Of a stretch of 36,922 nt of DNA, positions 23,236 to 31,770 are shown piece by piece. Source of the stretch: an uncultured Christensenellaceae bacterium (lineage in GTDB: Bacteria > Bacillota > Clostridia > Christensenellales > Pumilibacteraceae); the NCBI GenBank assembly GCA_910587025.1, contig CAJUKR010000010.1, forward strand, positions 1-36,922, in the 5' to 3' direction. The notes beneath the pieces were generated by a model. The model had not been told where the DNA came from. It saw only the letters and a program-made list of their open reading frames with translations, and did no database searches. The position numbers were made by a program, and so were the translations under genes. Numbering within the stretch: the first letter of the stretch is position 1; each line of letters opens with the position of its first letter.

Positions 23236-23671
23236 AAGAGTAAAAAGAAGAAGAGTTCATCGCGGCAGAATGACGGGTAAAGCGCTCCGCGGCAACAAGG
23301 TCGCTTACGGCGAGTTCGGTCTCGCTACGACCGAGTGCGGTTGGATCACTTCGCGTCAGATAGAAGCAGCCCGTATCGCGATGACGAGATACATCAAGCG
23401 TGGCGGTCAGGTATGGATCGATATCTTCCCGCATAAGCCCGTCACCAAGAAACCCGCCGATACCCGAATGGGTTCCGGTAAAGGTTCTCCCGAGTTTTGG
23501 GTGGCTGTCGTCAAGCCGGGCAGAGTGATGTTCGAGATCGCCGGAGTCAGCGAAGAGATCGCAAAAGAAGCGCTCCGTCTCGCATCTCACAAGCTTCCCG
23601 TAAAGTGCAAGTTCGTACGCAAAGGCGAGCAGCTCACCGGAGTCAAGGAAGAGGAGGTTGAAGCAAAATGA
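23222..23671 (+). CDS. rplP: 50S ribosomal protein L16
   Basis: A 149-residue protein at the A site and central protuberance. The MLMPKRVKRRRVHRGRMTGK start is the family form and fixes the ATG at 23222 even though this lies 14 bases inside rpsC; GGAGGAAAC just upstream is the ribosome binding site. The block VWIDIFPHKPVTKKPADTRM follows, with GKGSPEFWVAVVKPG after it. The last residues EEEVEAK overlap the rpmC start by 4 bases. Confidence 0.98.
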   Translation: MLMPKRVKRRRVHRGRMTGKALRGNKVAYGEFGLATTECGWITSRQIEAARIAMTRYIKRGGQVWIDIFPHKPVTKKPADTRMGSGKGSPEFWVAVVKPGRVMFEIAGVSEEIAKEALRLASHKLPVKCKFVRKGEQLTGVKEEEVEAK

Positions 23672-23874
23672 AAGCGAAGCAAGTACACGATATGACCGAC
23701 GCCGAGCTTGAAGCAAAGCTTGTTGAGCTCAAGAGCGAGCTGTTCAATCTTCGTTTCAGTCATGCTACTCATCAGTTGACCAACCCCATGCAGCTCAAGA
23801 ACACCAAGCGCGATATCGCGAGAATCAAGACCGTGATGACCGAGCGCGAAAGAGCGGCGGCAGCAAGGAGATAA
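23668..23874 (+). CDS. rpmC: 50S ribosomal protein L29
   Basis: A 68-residue helical-hairpin protein near the tunnel exit. The block LKSELFNLRFSHATHQLTNP is diagnostic and the DIARIKTVMTERE helix follows. It overlaps rplP by 4 bases (ATGA), a coupled start. Confidence 0.97.
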   Translation: MKAKQVHDMTDAELEAKLVELKSELFNLRFSHATHQLTNPMQLKNTKRDIARIKTVMTERERAAAARR

Positions 23875-23877
23875 GCA

Positions 23878-24141
23878 ATGGAAGCATTAGTCAGAAACGA
23901 ACGCAAAGTAAGAGAGGGCGTTGTCGTAAGCGACAAGATGGACAAGACCGTCGTTGTCGCCGTTCACGACAAGGTCAAGCACCCTATATACAAAAAGACG
24001 ATGAACAGGACTAAGAAGTATAAGGTTCACGACGAAAACAACGAAGCCGGCATCGGCGACAGAGTGGAAATCGAAGAAACCAGACCTCTTTCCAAGGATA
24101 AGTATTTCCGCCTCGTTCGTATCGTGGAGAAAGCGAAGTAA
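23878..24141 (+). CDS. rpsQ: 30S ribosomal protein S17
   Basis: An 87-residue OB-fold protein binding 16S rRNA. Blocks REGVVVSDKMDKTVVVAVHD and KYKVHDENNEAGIGDRVEIE, then ETRPLSKDKYFRLV, are typical. It starts 3 bases after rpmC, with AAGGAG inside the end of rpmC as its ribosome binding site. Confidence 0.97.
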   Translation: MEALVRNERKVREGVVVSDKMDKTVVVAVHDKVKHPIYKKTMNRTKKYKVHDENNEAGIGDRVEIEETRPLSKDKYFRLVRIVEKAK

Positions 24142-24152
24142 GGAGTTAAGCC

Positions 24153-24521
24153 ATGATTCAACCGCAGACATATTTGAAAGTCGCCGATAACAGCGGCGCA
24201 AAAGAAATAATGTGCATACGCGTGCTCGGCGGCTCCTTCAGACGCAGCGGCAACATCGGCGATGTTATCGTAGCGTCGGTCAAGTCCGCAACTCCGGGCG
24301 GTACCGTCAAAAAAGGCGAAGTCGTAAAGGCAGTCATCGTCCGCAGTCACAAGGGCATCACCCGCGCGGACGGCAGCCACATCAAATTCGACGACAACGC
24401 GGCAGTTATTATCGACAATCAGAAACAGCCGAGAGGAACGCGTATCTTCGGGCCGATCGCAAGAGAGCTTCGCGAGAAAGATTATATGAAGATCATCTCG
24501 CTTGCACCCGAAGTTTATTGA
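24153..24521 (+). CDS. rplN: 50S ribosomal protein L14
   Basis: A 122-residue protein at the subunit interface. MIQPQTYLKVADNSGAKEIM at the start and GTRIFGPIARELREKDYMKI near the end are unmistakable; the length is exactly standard. Confidence 0.98.
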   Translation: MIQPQTYLKVADNSGAKEIMCIRVLGGSFRRSGNIGDVIVASVKSATPGGTVKKGEVVKAVIVRSHKGITRADGSHIKFDDNAAVIIDNQKQPRGTRIFGPIARELREKDYMKIISLAPEVY

Positions 24522-24534
24522 TGCAGGAGGACGT

Positions 24535-25026
24535 ATGAACAGTTTACATGTAAAGAAAGGCGATAACGTCCTCATCCTCGCAGGTAAGGACAAAGGCAAG
24601 AAGGGAACGATCATCAGCGCGTCCCCGAAAGACAACACCGTCAGAGTCGAGGGCATAAACGTAGTTACGAAGCACGTCAAGCCCCGCGGCGCTCAGCAGC
24701 CCGGCGGTATAAGCAAAGAGCCGGGTAATGTGCACGTTTCCAACGTGCAGGTTGTCTGCCCCGATTGCGGAAAACCCACCAGAGTGGCTCACGCGATCGC
24801 AGACGGAAAGAAGACCCGTGTCTGCAAACATTGCGGCGCGTCTTTGGATAAGTCCGGCAAAGCAGCCGCAAAGAAAGAAAAGAAGACGGCAAAGCGCACG
24901 AAGAAGGAAGCCGCTCCCGAAACGACCGAGGAAGTAAAGACGGTCGAGACGGCGGCGGAAGCTCCCAAGAAAAAGCCGGCAAGAAAGACCGCGAAGAAGA
25001 CCGAAACGGCCGATAAAGCGGAATAA
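24535..25026 (+). CDS. rplX: 50S ribosomal protein L24 with zinc site and long tail
   Basis: A 163-residue assembly-initiator protein. The start is the ATG at 24535, placed by AGGAGG at 24525-24530; a longer frame runs back into rplN but has no site. A KOW segment (KKGDNVLILAGKDKGKKGTI) opens the protein. Cys75/Cys78 (CPDCGK) and Cys97/Cys100 (CKHCGA) form a four-cysteine zinc site found in many Clostridia. The core ends near residue 104, whereas usual L24 is 101-105. The last ~59 residues are a disordered Lys/Ala/Glu/Thr tail containing several A-K-K repeats, probably contacting rRNA or solvent. The next gene, rplE, carries a similar stretch at its start. Confidence 0.96.
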   Translation: MNSLHVKKGDNVLILAGKDKGKKGTIISASPKDNTVRVEGINVVTKHVKPRGAQQPGGISKEPGNVHVSNVQVVCPDCGKPTRVAHAIADGKKTRVCKHCGASLDKSGKAAAKKEKKTAKRTKKEAAPETTEEVKTVETAAEAPKKKPARKTAKKTETADKAE

Positions 25027-25061
25027 TCGAAATAAGGTAGAAAATACCGGAGGAACCCACA

Positions 25062-25718
25062 GTGGCAGAAACAAAAAAGAAGCAGGCAGCGTCGGCAGAA
25101 AAGAAGGTCAAAAAGACCGCAGCCGCCGAACCCGCAGCTAAGAAATCGTCCGCTCCGAGCAAGTACTCGCAGGACGGCAGAAACAGACTGTATGCGCGTT
25201 ATCTGGAAGAAGTCGTTCCCGCTCTTATGAACGAACGCGGATACAAGAACATAATGGAAGTCCCCAAGATCGACAAAGTCGTAGTCAATATGCGTTTGGG
25301 CGATGTCAAAGACAACGCCAAGAGCGTACAGACGGCTATCGGCGAACTCGGTCAGATCACCGGTCAGAAACCGATCGTCTGCAAGGCGAAAAAGTCGGTT
25401 GCGAACTTCAAGGTCAGAGAGGGTATGACTATAGGAGCCAAAGTCACGCTCCGCGGACTCAGAGCGTACGAGTTCTTCGATAAGCTTGTTTCCATCGCTC
25501 TTCCCAGAGTGAGAGACTTCCGCGGCGTATCCGGAAAGGCTTTCGACGGCAGAGGAAACTATGCTCTCGGCGTTAAGGAACAGATAATTTTCCCCGAAAT
25601 CTCTTACGAGCTTGTGGAAAAGTTACGCGGTTTCGACGTAGCGGTTATCACGACCGCAAAGACGGACGACGAGGCTAAGGCGCTTCTTACGAAGCTGGGA
25701 ATGCCCTTTAAGAACTAG
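25062..25718 (+). CDS. rplE: 50S ribosomal protein L5 with Lys/Ala N-terminal extension
   Basis: A 218-residue protein of the central protuberance that binds 5S rRNA. The conventional start of the family aligns at about residue 43 (LYARYLEEVVPALMNERGYK), so about 40 added residues (AETKKKQAASAEKKVKKTAA and onward) precede the core. The start codon is GTG at 25062, supported by GGAGG at 25049-25053, 8 bases away. Other blocks present: KIDKVVVNMRLGD and RDFRGVSGKAFDGRGNYALG. Usual length is about 179, so the extension explains the excess. Confidence 0.96.
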   Translation: MAETKKKQAASAEKKVKKTAAAEPAAKKSSAPSKYSQDGRNRLYARYLEEVVPALMNERGYKNIMEVPKIDKVVVNMRLGDVKDNAKSVQTAIGELGQITGQKPIVCKAKKSVANFKVREGMTIGAKVTLRGLRAYEFFDKLVSIALPRVRDFRGVSGKAFDGRGNYALGVKEQIIFPEISYELVEKLRGFDVAVITTAKTDDEAKALLTKLGMPFKN

Positions 25719-25729
25719 GAGAACGTAAA

Positions 25730-25915
25730 ATGGCTAAGAAAGCAATGAAGAATAAGCAGCAGAAGCCTGCTAAGTTTTCGACGAGAGCTTATACGAGATG
25801 CACTATCTGCGGTCGTCCTCATGCGGTGCTCCGCAAGTACGGCATTTGCAGAATCTGCTTCAGAGAGCTTGCATACAAGGGAGAAATCCCCGGTGTTAAA
25901 AAATCCAGTTGGTAA
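25730..25915 (+). CDS. rpsN: 30S ribosomal protein S14, zinc type
   Basis: A 61-residue protein of the 30S head. CTICGRPHAVLRKYGICRIC supplies the four zinc cysteines, the type-Z (also called rpsZ) form. The end GVKKSSW is the family ending. 11 bases follow rplE, with AGGAG before the ATG. Confidence 0.97.
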   Translation: MAKKAMKNKQQKPAKFSTRAYTRCTICGRPHAVLRKYGICRICFRELAYKGEIPGVKKSSW

Positions 25916-25930
25916 AGGAGGCGCGACATA

Positions 25931-26347
25931 ATGGTTACAACAGATCCTATTGCTGATCTTCTCACGAGAATCAGAAACGCGCTTACCGCGCGTCACGAAT
26001 CGGTTATCGTGCCCCTGTCCAGGGTAAAGAAGGCTATCGCCGACATTCTCCTCGAAGAGGGTTACGTTTCCGCAGTCGAAGTCGTGTCCGCAAAGGACAA
26101 GGACTCGGATAAAGTTCACGACGTAATAAAGATTACGCTTAAATACGGTCCGGCAAAACAGAAGGTTATCACCAACCTCAAGAGAATTTCCAAGCCCGGC
26201 CTTCGCGTTTACGCAAACTGCGAGGATCTTCCCAAAGTCCTCGACGGTCTCGGAATCGCAATCATCTCGACGTCCAAGGGCATCATGACCGACAAGAACG
26301 CGAGAGCGAACAAAGTCGGCGGCGAAGTGCTCGCATACGTTTGGTAA
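25931..26347 (+). CDS. rpsH: 30S ribosomal protein S8
   Basis: A 138-residue primary 16S rRNA binder and, in E. coli, the repressor of the spc genes. TDPIADLLTRIRNALTARHE at the start and ISTSKGIMTDKNARANKVGG near the end are family blocks. It is about six residues longer than the usual 132 because of a charged loop (SAKDKDSDKVHD, about residues 53-64). Confidence 0.97.
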   Translation: MVTTDPIADLLTRIRNALTARHESVIVPLSRVKKAIADILLEEGYVSAVEVVSAKDKDSDKVHDVIKITLKYGPAKQKVITNLKRISKPGLRVYANCEDLPKVLDGLGIAIISTSKGIMTDKNARANKVGGEVLAYVW

Positions 26348-26356
26348 GGAGGCGCT

Positions 26357-26923
26357 ATGTCAAGAATCGGAAGATTACCCATCGCAATTCCCGAAAAGGT
26401 CACCGTTACGGTCAACGGTAAAGTCGTTACCGTAAAAGGCCCTCTCGGAGAACTGAGCGAAACCATAGCAAGCAAACTTATCACCGCCAAGGTGGATAAC
26501 GGTCACGTCGTCGTGGAGCGTGCGAACGACTCGAACGAAGCGAAGGCGGCTCACGGTCTTTACCGTCAGCTCATCGCAAACATGGTTTCGGGCGTCGTTA
26601 CTCCGTTCAAAAAGACTCTTATCGTAGCCGGCGTCGGTTACAGAGCGTCGGTACAGGGCAATAAGCTCGTACTCAGCATCGGATATTCGCATCCGGTAGA
26701 GTTCGTTCTTCCCGCAGGCGTAAAAGCCGAAGCAAAGGAAGGCGACGATAAGGATAAAAAGACACTTCAGGTTATCGTTTCCGGTATTTCCAAGGAGGCT
26801 GTCGGACAGTTCGCGGCAAAGATCAAGGCCGCTCGTCCCGTAGAGCCTTACCACGGTTACGGTATCCATTACAGCGACGAAGTCGTAATCCGCAAGGAGG
26901 GCAAGACTTCGGGTAAGAAGTAA
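26357..26923 (+). CDS. rplF: 50S ribosomal protein L6
   Basis: A 188-residue protein near the GTPase centre, two similar domains. SRIGRLPIAIPEKVTVTVNG opens it, and RPVEPYHGYGIHYSDEVVIR with GKTSGKK closes it. A short acidic/basic insertion (EGDDKDKKT, about residues 131-139) makes it slightly longer than the usual 177-184. Confidence 0.97.
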   Translation: MSRIGRLPIAIPEKVTVTVNGKVVTVKGPLGELSETIASKLITAKVDNGHVVVERANDSNEAKAAHGLYRQLIANMVSGVVTPFKKTLIVAGVGYRASVQGNKLVLSIGYSHPVEFVLPAGVKAEAKEGDDKDKKTLQVIVSGISKEAVGQFAAKIKAARPVEPYHGYGIHYSDEVVIRKEGKTSGKK

Positions 26924-26931
26924 TAAGAGTT

Positions 26932-27294
26932 ATGATAAACAAAGAAAACAAAAACGAGATCAGACAGAAGAGACACAGAAGAGTGCGTGAACACGTCAAC
27001 GGCACCGCCGCACGTCCCCGCCTGTCGGTATACCGCAGCACGGCGCACATCTATGCTCAGCTTATAGACGACGAAAAGAAAGTAACTCTTTGCTCCTCTT
27101 CCACTGTTGCCAAAGACATCGACGTAAAGGGTAAAACCAAAGTCGAAGCGGCAGAGGCTGTCGGACTGGAAATCGCGAAGAAAGCAAAGGCTCTCGGGAT
27201 CGAGAACGCCGTATTCGACAGAGGCGGCTATCTCTACATCGGCAGAGTCAAGGCACTTGCAGACGGCGCTCGCAGCGGCGGACTGACAATATAA
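26932..27294 (+). CDS. rplR: 50S ribosomal protein L18
   Basis: A 120-residue 5S rRNA-binding protein. RQKRHRRVREHVNGTAARPR and LSVYRSTAHIYAQLIDDEK are family blocks, with FDRGGYLYIGRVKALADGAR at the end. It follows rplF after 8 bases. Confidence 0.97.
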   Translation: MINKENKNEIRQKRHRRVREHVNGTAARPRLSVYRSTAHIYAQLIDDEKKVTLCSSSTVAKDIDVKGKTKVEAAEAVGLEIAKKAKALGIENAVFDRGGYLYIGRVKALADGARSGGLTI

Positions 27295-27306
27295 GGGAGG
27301 TCGGCT

Positions 27307-27819
27307 ATGGCAAGAAGAGAAAAAGAAGAAGTCAGACAGGACGACGGCATCAACAGCAAGCTCGTCGCAGTCAACAGAATAACCAAGGTCGTCAAGGGCG
27401 GACGTATCATGCGTTTCGCGGCGCTTGTCGCGGTCGGCGACGGAAAAGGCAAGGTCGGTATAGGTACCGGCAAGGCGAAGGAAGTCCCCGAGGCTATCAA
27501 GAAGGCGGAGCTTGCGGCTCGTCGCAGCATGATCTCCGTACCTCTTTCGGAAACGACCATTCCTCATACGGTTACGGGTAAATTCGGAAAGAGTACCGTG
27601 CTCATGAAGCCGGCTCCCGAAGGTAACGGTGTCATAGCGGGCGGAAGCGTGCGTGCCATCGTCGAGCTTGCGGGCATCAAGAACATCACCACGAAGTCTT
27701 ACGGCTCCCGCAATCCTATCAATACCGTCCGTGCTGCTCTCGTCGGTCTGAGCGAACTCCGCTCGCCCGAGCAGATCGCGGCTCTCCGCGGCAAGTCCGT
27801 GGAAGAAATCCAGGCTTGA
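27307..27819 (+). CDS. rpsE: 30S ribosomal protein S5
   Basis: A 170-residue protein at the mRNA entry site; changes in it affect decoding accuracy. The blocks VNRITKVVKGGRIMRFAALV and GKAKEVPEAIKKAELAARRS, then the end GSRNPINTVRAALVGLSELR, are typical. Preceded by GGGAGG. Confidence 0.97.
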   Translation: MARREKEEVRQDDGINSKLVAVNRITKVVKGGRIMRFAALVAVGDGKGKVGIGTGKAKEVPEAIKKAELAARRSMISVPLSETTIPHTVTGKFGKSTVLMKPAPEGNGVIAGGSVRAIVELAGIKNITTKSYGSRNPINTVRAALVGLSELRSPEQIAALRGKSVEEIQA

Positions 27820-27827
27820 GGTGAACC

Positions 27828-28013
27828 ATGGCAGACAAAATGATTAAGATTACCCTTGTCAAGAGCACGAGCGGCAGACTCGCAAAACAGCAGAAAACCG
27901 TCGAAGCGCTCGGACTTCGCAAAATCGGTCAGTCCGTCATAAAGAAGGACAACGAGTGCACCCGCGGCATGGTCTTCGTAGTGAAGCACCTTGTCGAAGT
28001 CACCGAAGCCTAA
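27828..28013 (+). CDS. rpmD: 50S ribosomal protein L30
   Basis: A 61-residue small protein of the large subunit. IKITLVKSTSGRLAKQQKTV opens it, and LGLRKIGQSVIKKDNE with the MVFVVKHLVEV strand completes it. Length standard; 8 bases after rpsE with GAGGTG as its site. Confidence 0.96.
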   Translation: MADKMIKITLVKSTSGRLAKQQKTVEALGLRKIGQSVIKKDNECTRGMVFVVKHLVEVTEA

Positions 28014-28031
28014 AAGAGAGGTATATTTAAG

Positions 28032-28475
28032 ATGATTATAAACGAATTAAAACCGGCAGAAGGGGCGAAGAAAGCTCCCAAGCGTCTGGGCAGAGGTATC
28101 GGTTCGGGTACCGGTAAGACCGCAGGTAAAGGTCATAAAGGTCAGTGGGCAAGAAGCGGCGGCGGTGTCCGTCCCGGCTTCGAAGGTCAGATCTTCGGTC
28201 TTACCCGCAGACTTCCCAAAGCAGGTTTCGACAACAACTGGAGAAAGGTATATTCGACCGTCAACGTAAGCGCACTCGAAGTATTCGAGGACGGCGCGAC
28301 CGTTACCGCCGAAGTTCTTCTCGAAAAGGGTATACTTTCCAAGATCGAACCGTACGGACTTAAAGTACTCGGCGACGGCGAGCTGACCAAGAAGCTCAAT
28401 GTCGTTGCCAAGAAGTTCACAAAGAGCGCCGAAGAAAAGATCAAGGCGGTCGGCGGAACGGCTGAGGTTAAATAA
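28032..28475 (+). CDS. rplO: 50S ribosomal protein L15
   Basis: A 147-residue late-assembly protein. The glycine-rich N-terminus (KRLGRGIGSGTGKTAGKGHK, then GQWARSGGGVRPGFEGQ) is characteristic. Length standard. The secY start is only two bases after its stop. Confidence 0.97.
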   Translation: MIINELKPAEGAKKAPKRLGRGIGSGTGKTAGKGHKGQWARSGGGVRPGFEGQIFGLTRRLPKAGFDNNWRKVYSTVNVSALEVFEDGATVTAEVLLEKGILSKIEPYGLKVLGDGELTKKLNVVAKKFTKSAEEKIKAVGGTAEVK

Positions 28476-28477
28476 AA

Positions 28478-29803
28478 ATGTTTCAGACACTGATTAACGC
28501 GTTCAGAAATAAGGAAGTCAGGACAAAGATCCTCTTTACGCTTCTCGTACTCTTTATATACAGAGTCGGCTGCTGGATCCCCGTCCCCGGGCTCGATACG
28601 AGTGCGCTCGCCGCACAGTTCGCAGCCACCGAGAACACAAATACGTTCCTGTCGCTGCTCAACGGCATTACCGGTGACGCGCTCCAGAACGGCGCATTGC
28701 TTGCTCTCGGTATCTCGCCTTATATCAACGCGTCCATCATATCGCAGCTTCTCACGATAGCCATACCGGCTCTCGAACGTTGGAGCAAGCAGGGCGACGA
28801 AGGCAAACGCAAGATGGCGATGTTCACTCGTGTTCTCACGGTCGTTCTCGCCGTCGTTCAGTCTGTCGGTATCGTCGTATCGTTCGGCACCGCGGGTTAT
28901 CTGTCCGCAGGCGACAACAACGTGTTCTTCTTCGATATGCCCGTCGTGCTCCTCGGATTCCTTATCGGTATCGTACTTGTGGGCGGCGCGGTATTTACCA
29001 TGTGGCTGGGTGAGAAACTTACCGATCTGGGTATCGGTAACGGTATCTCTCTCATCATTTTCGTCGGTATTCTTTCGACCGCGGGTATCGCAGTCGTCGA
29101 GAATATCGCACTGTGGGGAACGGATGAGAACGCACCCTGGTATCTTGTGATCTTCCTTTTGCTCGTCGTCGTCATTTTCGGACTTATAACGTTCATCGAC
29201 GGAGCCGAGCGCAAAGTACCCGTACAGTACGCAAAACAGATAAAAGGCAGAAAGCAATACGGCGGTCAGAGCACGCATATTCCTATCAAGGTAAATGCGT
29301 CCGGCGTTCTTCCCATTATTTTCGCAACGGCGATCATAACGTTCCCTCAGCTCATCATGCAGATGATACCCGGCGCAACGCCAAACTGGTGGACCGATCT
29401 GTTCGGAACGGGACAACCGCTCTACTTCGTACTTTCGGGTCTGCTTATACTGTTCTTCAGCTACTTCTATGCTATGATACAGTTCCAGCCCGACGAAGTG
29501 GCAAGAAACCTTCAGCAGTACGGCGGATTCATCCCCGGTATCAGACCGGGCAAGGCTACCGCGGAATATCTCAGGAAAGTGAATAAAAGACTGACGCTGT
29601 TCGGCGCGATCTATCTCGCTTTCGTATTCATCGTTCCGTCCGTAGTATTCGCTATACTTCAGAACGTAGCGGGCTTCTCGTCTTCGCTGACCAACGCGTT
29701 CAGCTCGACGGGTATGCTGATCGTAGTATCCGTAGCCCTCGAGTTCCAGAAACAGCTCGAAAGTCAGCTTATGATGCGTCAGTACCGCGGATTCCTCAAA
29801 TAA
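28478..29803 (+). CDS. secY: Protein translocase subunit SecY
   Basis: A 441-residue membrane channel for Sec export with SecE and SecG. About ten membrane helices are visible. The family blocks VGCWIPVPGLD (first helix region), GISPYINASIISQLLTIAIP (plug and helix 2), GNGISLIIFVGI and the cytosolic loop with RKVPVQYAKQIKGRKQYGGQ are all present. Length normal (about 430). It lies 2 bases after rplO; a GAGG inside the end of rplO acts as the ribosome binding site. The 93-base gap after it contains small hairpins (about 29813-29825 and 29860-29882) without T-runs. Confidence 0.97.
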   Translation: MFQTLINAFRNKEVRTKILFTLLVLFIYRVGCWIPVPGLDTSALAAQFAATENTNTFLSLLNGITGDALQNGALLALGISPYINASIISQLLTIAIPALERWSKQGDEGKRKMAMFTRVLTVVLAVVQSVGIVVSFGTAGYLSAGDNNVFFFDMPVVLLGFLIGIVLVGGAVFTMWLGEKLTDLGIGNGISLIIFVGILSTAGIAVVENIALWGTDENAPWYLVIFLLLVVVIFGLITFIDGAERKVPVQYAKQIKGRKQYGGQSTHIPIKVNASGVLPIIFATAIITFPQLIMQMIPGATPNWWTDLFGTGQPLYFVLSGLLILFFSYFYAMIQFQPDEVARNLQQYGGFIPGIRPGKATAEYLRKVNKRLTLFGAIYLAFVFIVPSVVFAILQNVAGFSSSLTNAFSSTGMLIVVSVALEFQKQLESQLMMRQYRGFLK

Positions 29804-29896
29804 TTCCGTTCGGCGGTAAGCCGAGCGAAATTTCGGGATGTACGGAAAATAATCGATCGGGAGCCGCTTCGGCGTTTTCCCGACAAGGGGTTGAAT

Positions 29897-30511
29897 ATGA
29901 ACATTATACTGCTCGGCGCACCCGGCGCCGGAAAGGGCACTCAGGCCGCGCGCATCGAGGAAACTTACAACTTAAAGCATATTTCGACGGGAGATATCTT
30001 CCGTTATCATATGCGTCAACAGACCGAGATCGGTTTGCTTGCCCGTTCCTATATAAAGAAAGGACAGCTCGTACCCGACGAAGTCACCGTCAAGATCGTG
30101 GAGCTTGCGTTAAAGGACGCGGACATGAAAGACTTCATGCTCGACGGATTCCCGCGCAACATCTATCAGGCTGAAGCGCTCGATAAGATAGTCGATATAG
30201 ACAAAGTTATCGATATTTCGGTGGACTTTTCGGTTCTCATGGACAGAATTTGCGGCAGACGCAACTGTTTGGAATGCGGATATACGACTCACGTTTCGCA
30301 GCTCAGCGACGGCGTATGCCCCAAGTGCGGCGGTGAAATGCAACAGCGTATGGACGACAAGGAAGACACCGTCAAGTCGCGCCTGGAAGTATATTCCGAA
30401 CAGACCGCTCCGCTCATCGAGTACTATAAGTCGAAAGGGAAACTCTTTACCGTCGACGGTATGGGCGCTCCCGACAAGGTATTCGAAGAAGTCAGGACGG
30501 TACTCGGATGA
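29897..30511 (+). CDS. adk: Adenylate kinase, zinc-LID type
   Basis: A 204-residue cytosolic enzyme, ATP + AMP to 2 ADP. Start placed at the ATG at 29897, six bases after AAGGGG, rather than a TTG at 29891. The P-loop is GAPGAGKGTQ (residues 7-16), the AMP-site block is KHISTGDIFRYHMR and the DGFPRN motif is present. The LID has CLECG and CPKCGG, four cysteines that bind zinc, as in Bacillus. It is about ten residues shorter than the usual 214, mainly at the end. Its stop overlaps the map ATG by 4 bases. Confidence 0.96.
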   Translation: MNIILLGAPGAGKGTQAARIEETYNLKHISTGDIFRYHMRQQTEIGLLARSYIKKGQLVPDEVTVKIVELALKDADMKDFMLDGFPRNIYQAEALDKIVDIDKVIDISVDFSVLMDRICGRRNCLECGYTTHVSQLSDGVCPKCGGEMQQRMDDKEDTVKSRLEVYSEQTAPLIEYYKSKGKLFTVDGMGAPDKVFEEVRTVLG

Positions 30512-31254
30512 TTCCGATCAGAAATACGGCGGAAATCGCAAAAATGCGTGCGGCGGGTAAGGCGCTCATCGAAGTGTTCGAAACCGTCGAACCGCTCGTA
30601 AAACCCGGTATAACCACACTGGAGATAAATGCCGAGATAGAGAAAAAGATAATTTCTCTCGGTGCAACCGCTCCGTGCAAAGGGTATTGCGGCTATCCCG
30701 CGGCGGCTTGCATATCGGTGGACGACGTTGTCGTTCACGGCATACCGTCGCTGAAAGTTCTGACCGAGGGCGAGATCGTCAGTATCGATATCGTCCTGAA
30801 ACTGAACGGTTATCACGCCGATGCGACGCGTACTTACGCAGTGGGCAGGATAAGCCCCGAAAAACAACGACTGATCGACGTTACGAAGCGTTGCTTCTAT
30901 AACGGCGTCGAGAAGATAAGAGCCGGAGCGCGGCTCGGCGATCTGCAACACGCCATTCAGATGACCGCGGAACTCGCGGGCTACGGAGTGGTCAGGGCAA
31001 TGACCGGGCACGGAATAGGTCGCGAAATGCACGAGGATCCGAGTATAGAAAACTACGGACGCGCGGGCACGGGACCGATATTGCGCGAAGGCATGTGCCT
31101 TGCGGTGGAACCGATGATCACAATGGGCGACTGGAATGTCGAAATCAGTCGTCTCGACGGATGGACGTGCCGGACGACGGACGGACTACCCGCGGCTCAT
31201 TACGAAAACACGGTTCTCGTTACCGCAAACGGCGCGGAAATTTTAACGGAGTAA
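30508..31254 (+). CDS. map: Methionine aminopeptidase, type I
   Basis: A 248-residue cytosolic metalloenzyme that removes the initiator methionine from new proteins. Ligands visible in order: two aspartates in SIDIVLKLNGYHADATRTYA, a histidine in TGHGIGREMHEDP, a glutamate in VEPMITMG and the last glutamate in HYENTVLVT. Length normal. Coupled to adk by ATGA. Placement next to adk in the translation operon is usual. Confidence 0.97.
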   Translation: MIPIRNTAEIAKMRAAGKALIEVFETVEPLVKPGITTLEINAEIEKKIISLGATAPCKGYCGYPAAACISVDDVVVHGIPSLKVLTEGEIVSIDIVLKLNGYHADATRTYAVGRISPEKQRLIDVTKRCFYNGVEKIRAGARLGDLQHAIQMTAELAGYGVVRAMTGHGIGREMHEDPSIENYGRAGTGPILREGMCLAVEPMITMGDWNVEISRLDGWTCRTTDGLPAAHYENTVLVTANGAEILTE

Positions 31255-31258
31255 AAGC

Positions 31259-31498
31259 ATGGAAACAGGCAGCGCGGTCGTAGTCAAGGCGGGCGGCGAC
31301 AAAGGCAGAACGTACATTGTCGTCGGATTCGACGAAAAAGGCTATGCGCTGATCGCCGACGGTAAACGCCACGGGCTTGCCGCTCCGAAAAAAAAGAACG
31401 TCAGACATTTGTCGGATCTCGGGCTGAAGATCGCGGAAGCGAAAACGGACGCGGCGCTCGTGACGGCAATCAGAAGGCTTACGCCTTCGGAAAAGTAA
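31259..31498 (+). CDS. KOW-domain RNA-binding protein
   Basis: A 79-residue protein located between map and infA, where Clostridia often carry an L14e/L6e/L27e-like KOW protein. The KOW segment GSAVVVKAGGDKGRTYIVVG is at residues 4-23, and the KKKNVRHLSDLGLKIAEA part after it is basic. It probably binds rRNA or a ribosome-assembly intermediate; the role is not established. It starts 4 bases after map. Confidence 0.85.
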   Translation: METGSAVVVKAGGDKGRTYIVVGFDEKGYALIADGKRHGLAAPKKKNVRHLSDLGLKIAEAKTDAALVTAIRRLTPSEK

Positions 31499-31510
31499 CA
31501 GGGAGGTTAT

Positions 31511-31732
31511 ATGTCGAAAGCCGATGCTATCGAAGCCGAAGGCGTCGTAATCGAATGTCTTCGAGGCGCAATGTTCAAGGTAAAACTTACAAACGGTTTT
31601 ATCGTGACCGCCACCATTTCGGGAAAAATCAGACAGCATTACATCAAGATACTCGAGGGCGACTCGGTCAAAGTCGAGATGTCCCCGTATGACATAACCC
31701 GCGGACGCATAACGTACCGCAACAAAACCTGA
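31511..31732 (+). CDS. infA: Translation initiation factor IF-1
   Basis: A 73-residue OB-fold protein that occupies the A site of the 30S subunit. AIEAEGVVIECLRGAMFKVK at the start, GFIVTATISGKIRQHYIKIL in the middle and EMSPYDITRGRITYR at the end identify it. Preceded by CAGGGAGG. Length standard. Confidence 0.97.
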   Translation: MSKADAIEAEGVVIECLRGAMFKVKLTNGFIVTATISGKIRQHYIKILEGDSVKVEMSPYDITRGRITYRNKT

Positions 31733-31770
31733 GAAAAATCGAAAACACGTTATTCAAGGAGATAATTTTT

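Noticed and set aside
24502..24534. Longer rplX beginning inside rplN
   Set aside because: AGGAGG at 24525-24530 fixes the ATG at 24535, and the L24 family starts there.
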